Assembly: GCF_026914185.1 (NCBI RefSeq)
Contig: NC_070566.1
Location: forward strand, 4,650,001-4,714,000
DNA from: Puccinia triticina
Lineage: Eukaryota > Basidiomycota > Pucciniomycetes > Pucciniales > Pucciniaceae
Reading direction: 5' to 3'
DNA: 64,000 nucleotides
Shown: piece after piece, positions 42,779-52,883 of the stretch
How the letters are laid out: each line of letters starts with the position of its first letter
Position numbering within the stretch: position 1 is the stretch's first letter
The notes under the pieces: generated by a model
Database searches by the model: none
Seen by the model: only the letters and a program-made list of their open reading frames with translations
Told to the model about the DNA's origin: nothing
Made by a program: the position numbers and the translations under genes

Positions 42779-44590
42779 TCAGATCTGCTGGATTTGGCTG
42801 GGAGCTGATGGGGATCTGGCCAGTCTGTGGTCCAACTCTTCAGCCGAGAACTTGAAGACGGCGTTGAAGAAGGTCTTGAACGCGACGTTTCGCTTCCCGG
42901 TGGGCGTGGTGCGGAACGCGAGCCGAAAGAGATCGCTGCGTTCGTGCGAGTGCTCGATCCAGAAGTAGAGGTAGTGCCAGATGACATGCGGGGCGATGTT
43001 GACGAAGGATTTGGTCTGTTCGATCAACGCCGGCTTGTAGTCGTCCGTCGTCTTGAACGCCGTGAACAGCCGCAGCGCTTCCACGAACACCCGCGCCTTC
43101 GACGCTCGGCTGTCTTCCGCCTGCCCGCGGAGCCCCGGGCCGGCTGGGGGGATGATGGTGTCGATCATGTCCACATGGAATAAACAGTGCTGGAGCACCC
43201 GTCTCTCGTTTCTGTGCGTCTCGCCCATCGTCGCCTCATCCATAATCTCAAGCCCCGTCCGGCGATTCCAGAACTTGAACCATGCCTCCTGGTTGTGGTG
43301 CAGCTTTCGCAGCATGCCCGTGATCAGCAACTTGGAGAAACCCCGGTCGAAATCGGCCGGCCTCTTTGCGGTGTGGAACAGGCTTTGGACTCTGTCAAAA
43401 ACACTTTGGGCTTGGTCGGCTCGCAGAACGATGGTCGTGGCTTGCGGGGGCACCAATGACTCGAATAGCTTTTCCAGTTGGGCTCTGACATCTGGACTCG
43501 GATCTTGGACACGGATCGCAGCGAGATCGAAATCTAGGCTTTTTGTGCCGACATCTGAGCCCACAGTCGATGGGGTTTTCAGGTCTCCAGGTGGACCCAC
43601 CTGACCAATTTGCTGTGGAGCTTTTTTTCTGCGGCTGGATACATTTTTCTTGGAAGCCCTTCGAGCAGCAGGCACAACGCCTTTACTCTGCATTGTTTCC
43701 ACTCTCTTTCCAGTTGATTTGTTGTGATTGGTCAATCTTTGCATGGCTGTGCACTCTGGATGTGTATTTGATAGGTCAATTATTTCAGGCTGGTGTTCAA
43801 TTTGGATCTTTGGACCAGATCTTGGCAGATTGCCACCCACCTTTGCCTTCTTGTATTCCACAACTGGATCCTCATGTGTGTTAGCCATGGGATGATCAAA
43901 GGTTTTCATCAGAGGTCTCTTTGATCCAGGATTTGTCTGAGAGGAAGGATGTGCACTGTGGAATCCAAGATCCTGGATGTTATATGTGGGTTCTGCATGT
44001 GAGGAAAGTTTCCCGGACAAACTGAGTGTTTTTCTTGGATAATGGTATTGAGAGTGGAACTCAGAAGCTTGATAGTATGGAGATTCTTCCCTGGTTGAAA
44101 TTTGGAGTGGAAGATGATAATCACAATTTTTAAGATTACCAGATAATTCACTTGGACATTTCACATTGGGATGATTGATTAGATTTGGAGTCCCATGAGC
44201 ATTTGGATATGAAGAAGAGGTGGAAGCAAGTATGTGGGAAGCTTTTGGGTGCCAAAAATCAATTTCCTGTGGGCCAAAATCATATTTTTGAGCCTCAATT
44301 CTACCCGCTGAACTTGAGGTAAGCTCTTGACCCCAATTTGAATGCTGCTCAAGTGAGCCAAGTGTGTTGCCAGCAGCTGGTGGATTTCGATCTGCATTCA
44401 TTGGCCATTTGTCATTGCGTTTTGGGGGACCAATTGACAAGCTTAGTGAGAGATCAGGTGTCCCATGTGAGATATCAGAGGTTTCATGATGAACTATTTG
44501 ACTAGAATCACTAGAATCATGTAAAAATTCTTGGATTGTATTGCAGGCCAGAGAGACTGTCAAAAAAGGAAACAGGTGCAGATTCTTCAT
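42779..44590 (-). CDS. Predicted secreted protein, lineage-specific, unknown function
   Basis: Single open frame; the start is taken at 44590 because MKNLHLFPFLTVSLA is a good signal peptide, while the first Met (44611) adds MIHSRLI in front. 603 aa. Residues ~20-300 are Ser/His/Pro-rich and low complexity, with a basic patch (KKNVSSRRKKAPQQ) near 325. The C-terminal ~230 residues are globular-looking: FESLVPPQATTIVLRADQAQ, then a helical segment ITGMLRKLHHNQEAWFKFW, MDEATMGETHRNERRVLQHC, HVIWHYLYFWIEHSHERSDL and FKTFFNAVFKFSAEELD. I recall proteins of this layout as unnamed rust secreted proteins; no catalytic motif is evident. The basic patch after a signal peptide could allow nuclear targeting in a host cell, which is speculation. 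Confidence 0.75.
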   Translation of the reverse strand: MKNLHLFPFLTVSLACNTIQEFLHDSSDSSQIVHHETSDISHGTPDLSLSLSIGPPKRNDKWPMNADRNPPAAGNTLGSLEQHSNWGQELTSSSAGRIEAQKYDFGPQEIDFWHPKASHILASTSSSYPNAHGTPNLINHPNVKCPSELSGNLKNCDYHLPLQISTREESPYYQASEFHSQYHYPRKTLSLSGKLSSHAEPTYNIQDLGFHSAHPSSQTNPGSKRPLMKTFDHPMANTHEDPVVEYKKAKVGGNLPRSGPKIQIEHQPEIIDLSNTHPECTAMQRLTNHNKSTGKRVETMQSKGVVPAARRASKKNVSSRRKKAPQQIGQVGPPGDLKTPSTVGSDVGTKSLDFDLAAIRVQDPSPDVRAQLEKLFESLVPPQATTIVLRADQAQSVFDRVQSLFHTAKRPADFDRGFSKLLITGMLRKLHHNQEAWFKFWNRRTGLEIMDEATMGETHRNERRVLQHCLFHVDMIDTIIPPAGPGLRGQAEDSRASKARVFVEALRLFTAFKTTDDYKPALIEQTKSFVNIAPHVIWHYLYFWIEHSHERSDLFRLAFRTTPTGKRNVAFKTFFNAVFKFSAEELDHRLARSPSAPSQIQQI

Positions 44591-44611
44591 GATTAGCCTG
44601 GAATGAATCAA

Positions 44612-47285
44612 ATTATTAGGAAGGTTGGTGGTGCAAGGGTGGGAGACAGGCTGGGGCTAGCTGGCTTGGGCTTTTAAAGCTGAAGAAGAGTTTCATCTGG
44701 GAACATGTTTCAAAAGCTGAATCAGTTTGATCTCTTGCTCCAACATTTCATCCATAATCCTCAAACTAATATTATACATGGATTTTGTTGGCTGATACTT
44801 TTTGTTGGTTGTCACATTTGCAGGACAAGAAGTCTTTCCCTGATCTTACATAAATGGATTGTAAAAGGCTCAAAAGTCTTGAGAAATTTTTAGAACCAAA
44901 GTTGAGGGGCTTGTAAGGCAAGAATGGGTTCAGGATCAGCTTTGTGTGGAAATTTGCCTTGTCTTCTTTTCTTTCACTTCCATGTCACTTGTTTCACGTT
45001 TTGTATTTATGCATGTGATGTTTTTTCCCCTTATTTATTGTGCTTAACCAAAGTACCCACAAGTTGATCACATTGTAATCCAAGTATACTAAAAAAGATG
45101 TTGAGTTGTCTGTTAGTCTGCTACCATGATGTATCACCACAGTATGGAGGGCTGTTGGATTGACCCATGAGCACTACCAACCAACCACCCAGCTGGCAGC
45201 CACAAGCGTCTGTAGCCTAGTTGTGTACCACCCTGGGATTAATTTGTCTGAGCCTGGTATCAACTAGAAACCAACTCGGTATGCTGCATGTCAACTGACA
45301 GCAGTTTCTTGAGTTTTTTTCATAGTGCAGAGATCCCTGACTCATATCTCTCCCGGATAGACTGTTCCTCTTCCATCTGCAATTATATCCCCCTGAACTA
45401 GACTTCGCCTTGAGGTTCCCTGTCCCTGTGCCCCACTCAACAAACAGTGAAGGACTCCCAACTGGAGTCCTTACACCCCGCGCTAAGCCAATGTGGGATT
45501 GACTTTGGGGTGAAATTTGTTGGACATGTTGGCATGATCACGGTGTCTGAAGGGGTAGTCAGATGGCTCCCGGCGTGAAACTGAGCAGTCTGATTGATGC
45601 CAACGTCAAGTCCAATGTGTACCCGACCTTTTGGCCAGGCAGGTTGTACTGACCCCAACGGCAGCAATGGGAGCTAATCCCTGGCTTGGCAAGTGAAGGG
45701 ATTTCAACAGAAGACCGCAGCACAAAGAACACACAAAGATGAGCCTTTGGGCTTGAGAGGGGACAATGAGGGGGAGAAAGCTCACCGGATCGGCTTGGAT
45801 AAGAGGCGCGGACAGATAGAAGGAAGAACCAATGAGTTGATTGCTATGTGCTAGGCTATGTATATATAGACTAAGTACAATGTATCAGCTTGTGGGTGTG
45901 AGTGAAAATGAATATTCATAGAAGGGAATGGAAACAGATGGAACTCGGGGAGAGATTGGTGACATTCGGACAATCAAAGGCAGAGCGCGCGCACAAGAGC
46001 GTCAAACATAAATGGAAAACTAATCAGGCAAGTACAGGCTGGGATCAATGTCACAAGGCTGTCAAGACAAGCTAGTATGACCACAACTTATGGGACAACA
46101 CAGGTGGGGACAAGCATAAGACAAGATGGAATGTCATACAAGGACTGTTGAGAGGAGAAGAGGGAGAAGAGGCAGAAGGAAGTGATGAAAATCCAACAGC
46201 AAGCAAAAAAACCTTCCGCCCATGCAGTTCAAACTTGTTGCTGCCACCACAGCATCAATGTAGCCATCATCATTCCATGGGCCGCACAAATACCACTGCA
46301 CCAAGAACACTATAAAACACAGGCCTGTACCATTGTATAGGATTGCACTGCAAGCCCTTACCAAGCAAAACCTTCCTGAAATTTGTGGTAAAGTTAAATC
46401 AGCTGGTTTTTTTATTTTTTTATTTTTTCTTTCTGTGTATGCTCTGCTGATACTCTTGCAGATCATTTTGGTCTATGTAGGTCAAGGATCAATTTTTTCA
46501 GGTGATTTCTTGACCTTGCCAACGGACATGTTGGTCCAAATGAGCAGGAACCAGTCAGATTGACCAGTCTGAGGGCCTTTTCAGACAGGTCTGCTTGTCT
46601 ACTCAGGCCACTGACTGTATGACAACCTTTGCAGCGGGCCAACACTCATGCCCCAACCGTTGGGACTGTTGGCTCAATCCATGCGCCGGACCAACCTTGA
46701 TTACCAGCACATTGGTATGGTTGGACTGACCTTCCCGTTGGGAAAGTTGCTTTGGCATCAGTTTAACCCGGTCGGACAGGTCAGGCTGACCCTTTGGCAT
46801 GTCCAATGTTTTGTTTGGTTGGCCTGACCATAATCCAATGCCAGGACAAAAAAATGTTGGCCCCACTCTACAACTGGAGCCATAGTGTAGGGTTTAGTTT
46901 ATACAGGCACAAACATGTACCCCTGTATGGTCACATGACATCATCAGTCACATGTTTGAGCACACATTTATCACATTGCTCTCTAGCTAAAATCCCTCAA
47001 TAGAAGCTTCCATGCAGGAAAAATACCTCACAGAAGAAGTCAAACCAGCATAAATACCTCAACTGACTTCCCCACCAGCAAAAATCCCTCACATTTTAAT
47101 ATAAAAGGAGGATGTTTTCCCTGCTCATTTTTAGCATGCCAACCAGGAAATTGTAAATAGAGCACACATATCACTTTAAATTTTCATGTATATACATCAA
47201 CTGTGAGCTCAACTAGTAGTCTCAAAATCAGTGTGATCTTAACAAAGTATATATCCCCCCAAACAAAGAGGGAACATCACAATAT
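44612..47285. other. Intergenic region without a supportable gene
   Basis: Short frames only. Near 46985-47100 the motif AAAATCCCTCA or AAATACCTCA recurs four times at roughly 30-bp spacing, possibly a degenerate minisatellite. Confidence 0.4.
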
Positions 47286-47489
47286 TAGGGGGTTTCAAAC
47301 ATGGTGCAGGTCCCAGTTCAGGAAACCCAATCCAGGAAAACAAAGTTCCAGCACAAAGAATTTTTGAATTATTTCTGCATGTTTTTTGGGTAAAATTGGG
47401 TCCATGTATGCAGGGTGTCTTGCAGTTGCACCAATTTCCTGAATTTGGGGTTCCTGAAACAGGACCTGCACCATGTTTGAAACCCCCTA
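47286..47489. mobile_element. TA-flanked inverted-repeat element (GGGGGTTTCAAACATGG ends)
   Basis: Left GGGGGTTTCAAACATGGTGC and right GCACCATGTTTGAAACCCCC are exact inverted copies, extending to about 45 bp with mismatches (CAGGTCC, CAGGAAACCC). It is flanked by TA on both sides (47286-47287, 47488-47489), the target of Tc1/mariner-type elements. About 200 bp, no coding capacity: a MITE. Confidence 0.85.
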
Positions 47490-47946
47490 TTGTAAATACC
47501 TAAACATCCTGGAACTTCACTGATTCCTTGGAACCATCTGTTGTAGAAATTATATAAGAGGTTTTTTGTGTTACACATTTGACTTATCTAGGTCTGATAG
47601 AGACTACCACCAGGGAAGCTTGGGGGGCACTGCCCAGGGAGTGCCTTACCTTGATTTTTTTTCATAACTTAGTGCAATGTCTACTACATCATATGTATAA
47701 TCAAACATGAAATGATATACAACTATATATGAAGTATCCATAACTCAGCTGGAACTCATATGTAACTCAGTAGTAACTCAACTGGACCACAGAACACAAA
47801 TTGCCTGTAACCAAAGTTTAACTAAAGTGTAAAGCATCACTCAACCACTGTTTGTACTGGAGAGTGACATCAATCTGAATGGTGTTGGGACCATTTCACA
47901 CTCATTTACCTGTTGCTTTGGCCTAAACAGAATTTGATTGGTGTGG

Positions 47947-48123
47947 GATTTGTCACCCTATTGTACGCGCGTATGGTAGGGTGACAAATCATAGTCCATC
48001 AGGGCAGTTACAGATAAATATTCCTCAATTTTACCCTCATTTACTCATCACAAATTGCCCTCTGGGATAAAAAGTGCCTGATTTGTCACCCTATTGTATG
48101 TGCATACAATAGGGTGACAAATC
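47947..48123. repeat. Pair of 44-bp palindromes
   Basis: 47947-47990 and 48080-48123 each read GATTTGTCACCCTATTGTA at the left and close with the inverted copy ending GGTGACAAATC, with a CGCGCG- or TGTGCA-type centre. The two palindromes are about 90% identical to each other and lie 133 bp apart (start to start) around AT-rich sequence. They may be the two ends of one small element or two solo copies. Confidence 0.75.
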
Positions 48124-48138
48124 ACACAGTTTTCAGAC

Positions 48139-48285
48139 TAGGGATGGCAAAAGGGTACCCTTTTACGGGTACCCGGCACCCGTGGGGGGGTCCCCGCCTG
48201 CACTGACAGGTAGCAGGTGCAGGTGCAGGTGTTCAGCTTTTGAGGGAAAAAAATGGCGGGTACCCGCCTTGTTTGGCCGGAGAGC
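48139..48285 (+). mobile_element. Truncated hAT terminus joined to copia gag
   Basis: Starts TAGGGATGGCAAAAGGGTACC and follows the plan of the intact hAT left end (GGGTACCCGGCACC, then GTGTTCAGCTTTTGAGGG matching GTGTCAACTTTTGAGG at 31944). It stops where the copia gag remnant becomes readable near 48290. Confidence 0.6.
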
Positions 48286-48299
48286 CCCTTGCCAGGCCG

Positions 48300-48750
48300 T
48301 GCAACCAAAATGTGGCCTGGTTTCAATCAGTTTGCCAACTTTCACCTGGACAACATCCCAGATTTTCACGACTTCATGGCGATTCAAGCCAGACTTTGTT
48401 GGCATTGCCAATCTCCAGACCATATGCTTTGAGACTGCCCATCCTGACTGAGACCAAACAATTGAACCGCCAGACAAGCAACCGCCTTCCGGGAACCAAG
48501 ACCCACCCCTGTGAACAACTACCCTCCCGGTTTCCAATCCTTCTACCCCATCATCACTCCGCCTGGTTTCAACGGCATCTATCCGCAACACAACAACTCA
48601 GTCCGCCTCAACAACGGATATCAACGCTTCCAACCAATTGGGCCCCAACCTCCTGCCCCATCAGCACCCGCCTCTTGCCCTGCCCAACAAGCCAACCCAG
48701 CTTCGACCTACCATGGCTCTCAATGACCTCGCCCTTCTGCAAATGAGGCG
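48300..48750 (+). pseudogene. copia gag remnant with CCHC knuckle
   Basis: At about 48385-48440 the plus strand reads CWHCQSPDHML..DC, a CX2CX4HX4C nucleic-acid-binding knuckle with one damaged codon. A Pro/Gln/Asn-rich linker (NYPPGFQSFYP) follows. Stops at about 48452 and 48728 interrupt it. Confidence 0.65.
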
Positions 48751-48753
48751 TTG

Positions 48754-51700
48754 GTGGGACCTCAAGAGGGCAACTCCCCTGCGTCCTCTGCAAGGATGGT
48801 TGAGCTAGGCGACGTGGCAGAAGGCTACACCGATGTCCACTTTGGGCATGTGATGGCGGGAGAATCTAATGATGTTCCCATTGTTGATTCAGGTGAATCT
48901 CACCACTTATGCCGAGATTTCCAGCTCTTGTCTAATTTCCGTTTGTTTTGTAATCCCATTCCCCTTAAAGTTGCTACTTCCGGCAATCCCGCGTTTATTA
49001 CGGGTGAAGGTGACCTCACGTTCAGAGGACTTGACAACCAAAATGTGACAATCCACAGAGTGTTATATTGTGAGATCGCACGCTCCACTCTGATCTCACT
49101 GGCTACTTTGAGGAAAGCTGATGCATATTTTGCGTACAATATTGCTCAGGACTGCTACAATATCTACTCTAAAAATCACGTTCTTGTTTTCAAATGTCCC
49201 TTTGTACCCAGTCAGAACTGCTGGGTATTTCCTAAACCGATTTGCTACTCTCCTTCCCTGGCCTTGTCTGATATGCCCCTGTCCCCTATGCCCAAAAGAA
49301 ATGCTATGCCATTATGCAAACCTTCTTTCTGTCTGGTGTCAACTGAGACGCGTGTGAAAATGAGATGAGAAGTTTTTGTGACACCACTTGATGTTGAACC
49401 GCAAAAAGATAAAGCCGTATCTACTGACAGTCTCAACTCAGACGAGAAAATCCTTCTTTATTACCACAGACTATTTGGACACGTTGGCTTGCAGAGAGTC
49501 AGACAAATCATCCAAGACAAGCTTTGCTCTGGACTGCCAGTATGGATTCCTAAAGGCAATATCAAGTGCGACATCTGCGCCAGGAGCAAAAGTATCAACA
49601 AGAACAGGCTAATGAGTAGCGATAGAGATATAAAAAAGCTGGGGGTAGTCACTGCTGACATAATTGGACCCCTTGAGGTCGAAACGTTCAACAAAGGAAA
49701 GTTTCCGCTAACAATTTGAGATTTAGCCACAGGATTCAGCGAAGCCAAAGTCCTAGTTGAAAAAGAACAAGCAGGGTCACTGTTGATGGAGACGATTAAC
49801 AGGTGGGAACGACAAACCTCAGAAAAAGTCAAGCTTGTGCGGACAGACAATGGGGGTGAGTTTTCCAGCACGTTTTTTTTGCTGACCTCCTCAAACTATG
49901 GGGCATCAAAGCAGAAAGGGACCTCCCTTGTCATCACTATCAAAATGATGCAATTGAACATTTCAATCAAACGGTAGCAGATATGGGAAGGACTATCCTC
50001 ATAGATAGCGGTATGGGGAAAGCTTTCTGGGGTTTCACTTTCATCTGGGCTTGTGACACACTGAACTTAATCCCTAACAAAAGAAGCGGGCACTAACACC
50101 TTTTGAGGCTTTCTATGGTTTTAAACCATTGTGCGACAGGTTGAAAGTCTTTGGCAAAAAGGGTTTTCTGCATGTCCCCTCAGAAAAGAGAAAAAAACTG
50201 GACAAGCGCGCACTAGAAGGCCAGGTTGTTGCACATTGCGATGATTCCAAAGGCTGGGTGTTTTTAATCAATGGGACAAACCAACTGATTGCATCTGGTT
50301 TAGTGGAATGGGAAAACCATGCCCCAAATATTCTACATGGACCGAAGCCCCCTTCCAGGTTGATACAGGAACAAACCGCTGGGCTGCCTGCAAAGACAAC
50401 TGCGAGTGAGGAAGCCCAAACCCCATCAACAATTGTTTTGCCTTTGCCTCCCGTGATTCCCCATACACAAAATAAATCTGATGTCTCTTTCATTGTGAAT
50501 CTGATGGAACTTGGGAACTTCACTGATGATTTAGTTTTTGAAAAACAGGAGCTAATTGTAGATCGACTGTTGCTGGAATGCACGTTCTTTGCAACCAATG
50601 TGCCAAAAACTTTCAAACAGGCAAAACAATCACCAGAATGGATCCGCTGGAAAGCTGCCATCAACAAGGAACTCCAAAACCTGAATGTCATGAAAGTTTG
50701 GTCCGTCAAAGTTGTACCAGCTGGACGGAAACCACTGAAAGGAAGATGTGTGTTTGCTGAAAAGATGGATGAAAATGGAGTGACCATCAGGTAAAAGGCG
50801 CGGTATGTAGCAAAAGGGTTCACACAGGTAATTGGTTTTGACTATCTAGCTACCTTTGCGCCTACTGCCACCTTTGTCTCCATGCGTCTAATACTACACT
50901 TGCAGCCAAGTTCAATTGGAAAGCCTACTCTTTCAACTTTGTTGCAGCTTACCTGAATGCGCCAATTGATGAGGAAGTCTATGTGGAAGCACCTGAAGGC
51001 ATGGACGTAAAGCCTGGAGAAGCTCTTCTTTTACACAAGGCACTATACGGTACAAAGCAAGCAGCGCGCTGCTGGTGGCTACACCTGCGAGGAGTACTGA
51101 AGGAGCTAGGTTTTGAAGCCAGTCAGTATGATAATAGTTTATATACCCTCAAACATAGCAAACAACATGAGATAATATGGATACACGTGGATGACGGCAT
51201 CGTCACTGGCTCATCCGACGCGCTACTAAAAAGGCTTGAAACTGGTTTGAAAGGTCTTCTGAAGATTAAATGGACTAACGGACTAGAATCAATTGTAGGA
51301 CTCAAGATCAAATGCTGGGAACAAGGGTTCCAATTGCAACAGCCAAAGCTCATACAATCAATTCTAAAGTCTCATTGTGACGGAGTATTTGTGTCAAAAA
51401 CTCCTCTCTTGAACTAGTCACTGACCCAAACGGAGACCCATCCAAATCTACTGACTCTCTCTCAATTATAGGTGGCATCAACTACCTAGCAGTGGGAAGC
51501 CGGCCCGATCTGGCACATGCAGTCAACCTGCTTGCGTGCTTTTCAGCAAGCCCAGGAGTGAACCACTGGAAAGGCGTCCGGCACCTGATCACCTATGTTG
51601 CTGACTCACAAGATCTTTACCTTAACCTCTTTCCAGACTCATTACCAAAACCGCTGAAGCGTTTCTGCAACACTTTGTGGGGCGGGGAGTTTGCCAAGTC

Positions 51701-52109
51701 AACATACAGGATCCTTGTTACATTTTTTGGCTGTCCCGTACTATGGACTTCTTATCGCTTTGCCACTGTTGCAGCATTGACTTGTCAAGCCAAGTATATG
51801 GCCCTAGGTATAGGAACAAGACAGGTACTCTGGGTTTGGCATCTACTTACTGATGTACTGAAACAAAGTTTTACAGGACTCATGCATTGCAACAATCAGT
51901 CTGCAATAAGAGTTTCCGTAGATGACTCCGCAAATAAACTGGTAAGACACATTGACAGAGAGTTCTACCTTACCAACCAGGTGTTACATGAGAAAAAGAC
52001 AGAACTGATATGGGTGCCCACCAAAGACCAATTAGCTGATGTTTTTACCAAAGTACTAAGCAGAGACCTTTTCAAGCAATTCAGGACAAAGATCATGGCT
52101 GGTTCCTAG
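48754..52109 (+). pseudogene. copia pol remnant (protease, integrase, RT, RNase H)
   Basis: Protease: PIVDSGESHHLCRDF (48880-48920; relatives have DSGASHH). Pre-integrase and integrase: LLYYHRLFGHVGLQRVR, ADIIGPLEVE, VRTDNGGEF and, after a shift at a T8 run (about 49869), a YQNDAIEHFNQ reading with the catalytic Glu. Reverse transcriptase: ALYGTKQAARCWWLHLRG and WIHVDDGIVTGSS (active-site HVDD). RNase H: TCQAKYMALGIGTRQVLWVW to STKDQLADVFTK-type tail, ending at 52109. Damage: TGA at 49717-49719 in place of an expected Arg codon, TAA at 50792-50794, one-base shifts near 50905 and 51410. It would encode the replication proteins of the element but is not functional. Confidence 0.88.
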
Positions 52110-52122
52110 GCAAGGGGGGGAG

Positions 52123-52264
52123 TGTTGTAACCCAGGACTGGGTTACGCTAGGGTCTCGCCTAGCCCCTTTTCCATTCATGTATATAAACTAGTTCCTAGC
52201 CTACATACATGAAATATCACTTTGTGACCTTGTTCTTCTGCATCTCCTGAGCGAGTTCCATTAA
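52123..52264 (+). repeat. 3' LTR of copia element 1 (possibly truncated)
   Basis: Follows GCAAGGGGGGGAG and starts TGTTGTAACCCAGGAC, with an inverted CCCAGGACTGGG motif. It contains CATGTATATAAAC near 52177 (TATA-like) and ends against the first TGGAGGAC element at 52265. The true 3' end is not visible. Confidence 0.6.
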
Positions 52265-52435
52265 TGGAGGACTTCCTGTCGATCTGGAAAGTCAGATCTG
52301 AGCTGCCAGATTTCAGATTTTGCAGGGAAATCTAGGTCCCCGAAGATCCCCGAAGCAATCCAGAGTCCCAAATTCCAGATTTCCCTGCGAAATCTGAAAT
52401 TCCAGATTTATTCAAAAATGACGGGAAGTCCTCCA
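52265..52435. mobile_element. TGGAGGACTTCC-ended palindromic element, copy 2
   Basis: 171 bp; TGGAGGACTTCCTGTC left, GACGGGAAGTCCTCCA right, interior rich in CCAGATTT / AAATCTGG pairs. Abuts copy 3 with a single A between them. Confidence 0.85.
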
Positions 52436-52436
52436 A

Positions 52437-52567
52437 TGGAGGACTTCCCGTCGATCTGGGAACCCAGATTTTTCCAGATTTTGCGGGGAAATCTGGGCTC
52501 GATCTTCCCAGATTTCCCTGCGAAATCTGGGAAAATCTGGGTTTCCAGATCGGCGGGAAGTCCTCCA
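52437..52567. mobile_element. TGGAGGACTTCC-ended palindromic element, copy 3
   Basis: 131 bp; TGGAGGACTTCCCGTCGATC left, GATCGGCGGGAAGTCCTCCA right. It is the most perfect palindrome of the three copies, with almost the whole length able to fold back. Confidence 0.88.
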
Positions 52568-52883
52568 ATGTGCTACATAAATATGTACTTACCTCCATAG
52601 CTATGAATCGGCCGGGTACCAGATGAAACTCGTTCCACAAAAGTCTTTGTTGGGCTGGGCCTCTCGTAAACTTCTTTTTCAATGTGGGATGAAGCACGAA
52701 ATCAACTCTGTTGGGAACGGTTTCAGATGGATTCGGAGCTTTATTCTCTGGTAGCTATTCAAAACATCAAACATTCGGATGCTCCACGTTCAAGAGTGAT
52801 ATGTCCTGATTTGCTTCCACCGCACGCCGTCAGTTCAAAATCGAGCCAATTTCGAAAAACTTGTTCGCCTTTATCTTGCAATT
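52568..52883. promoter_or_regulatory. Upstream region of the secreted tandem-exon gene
   Basis: About 315 bp between the TGGAGGAC element and the start codon. No clear TATA box; the promoter therefore lies next to, or partly within, inserted element sequence. Confidence 0.35.

Larger units (their letters stand above)
48290..52264 (+). mobile_element. Ty1/copia retrotransposon 1 (5'-truncated, defective)
   Basis: Plus-strand order gag knuckle, protease, integrase, reverse transcriptase, RNase H (the copia order), ending in a G-run primer tract and a 3' LTR start at 52123. No 5' LTR was found: the left side begins inside gag, against a hAT terminus fragment. Several stops and frameshifts. Confidence 0.88.

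Noticed and set aside
48182..48746. Plus-strand frames of 89 and 168 codons before the copia pol
   Set aside because: The frame with the CCHC knuckle and Pro/Gln linker is a different one; these are out-of-frame readings of the gag remnant.
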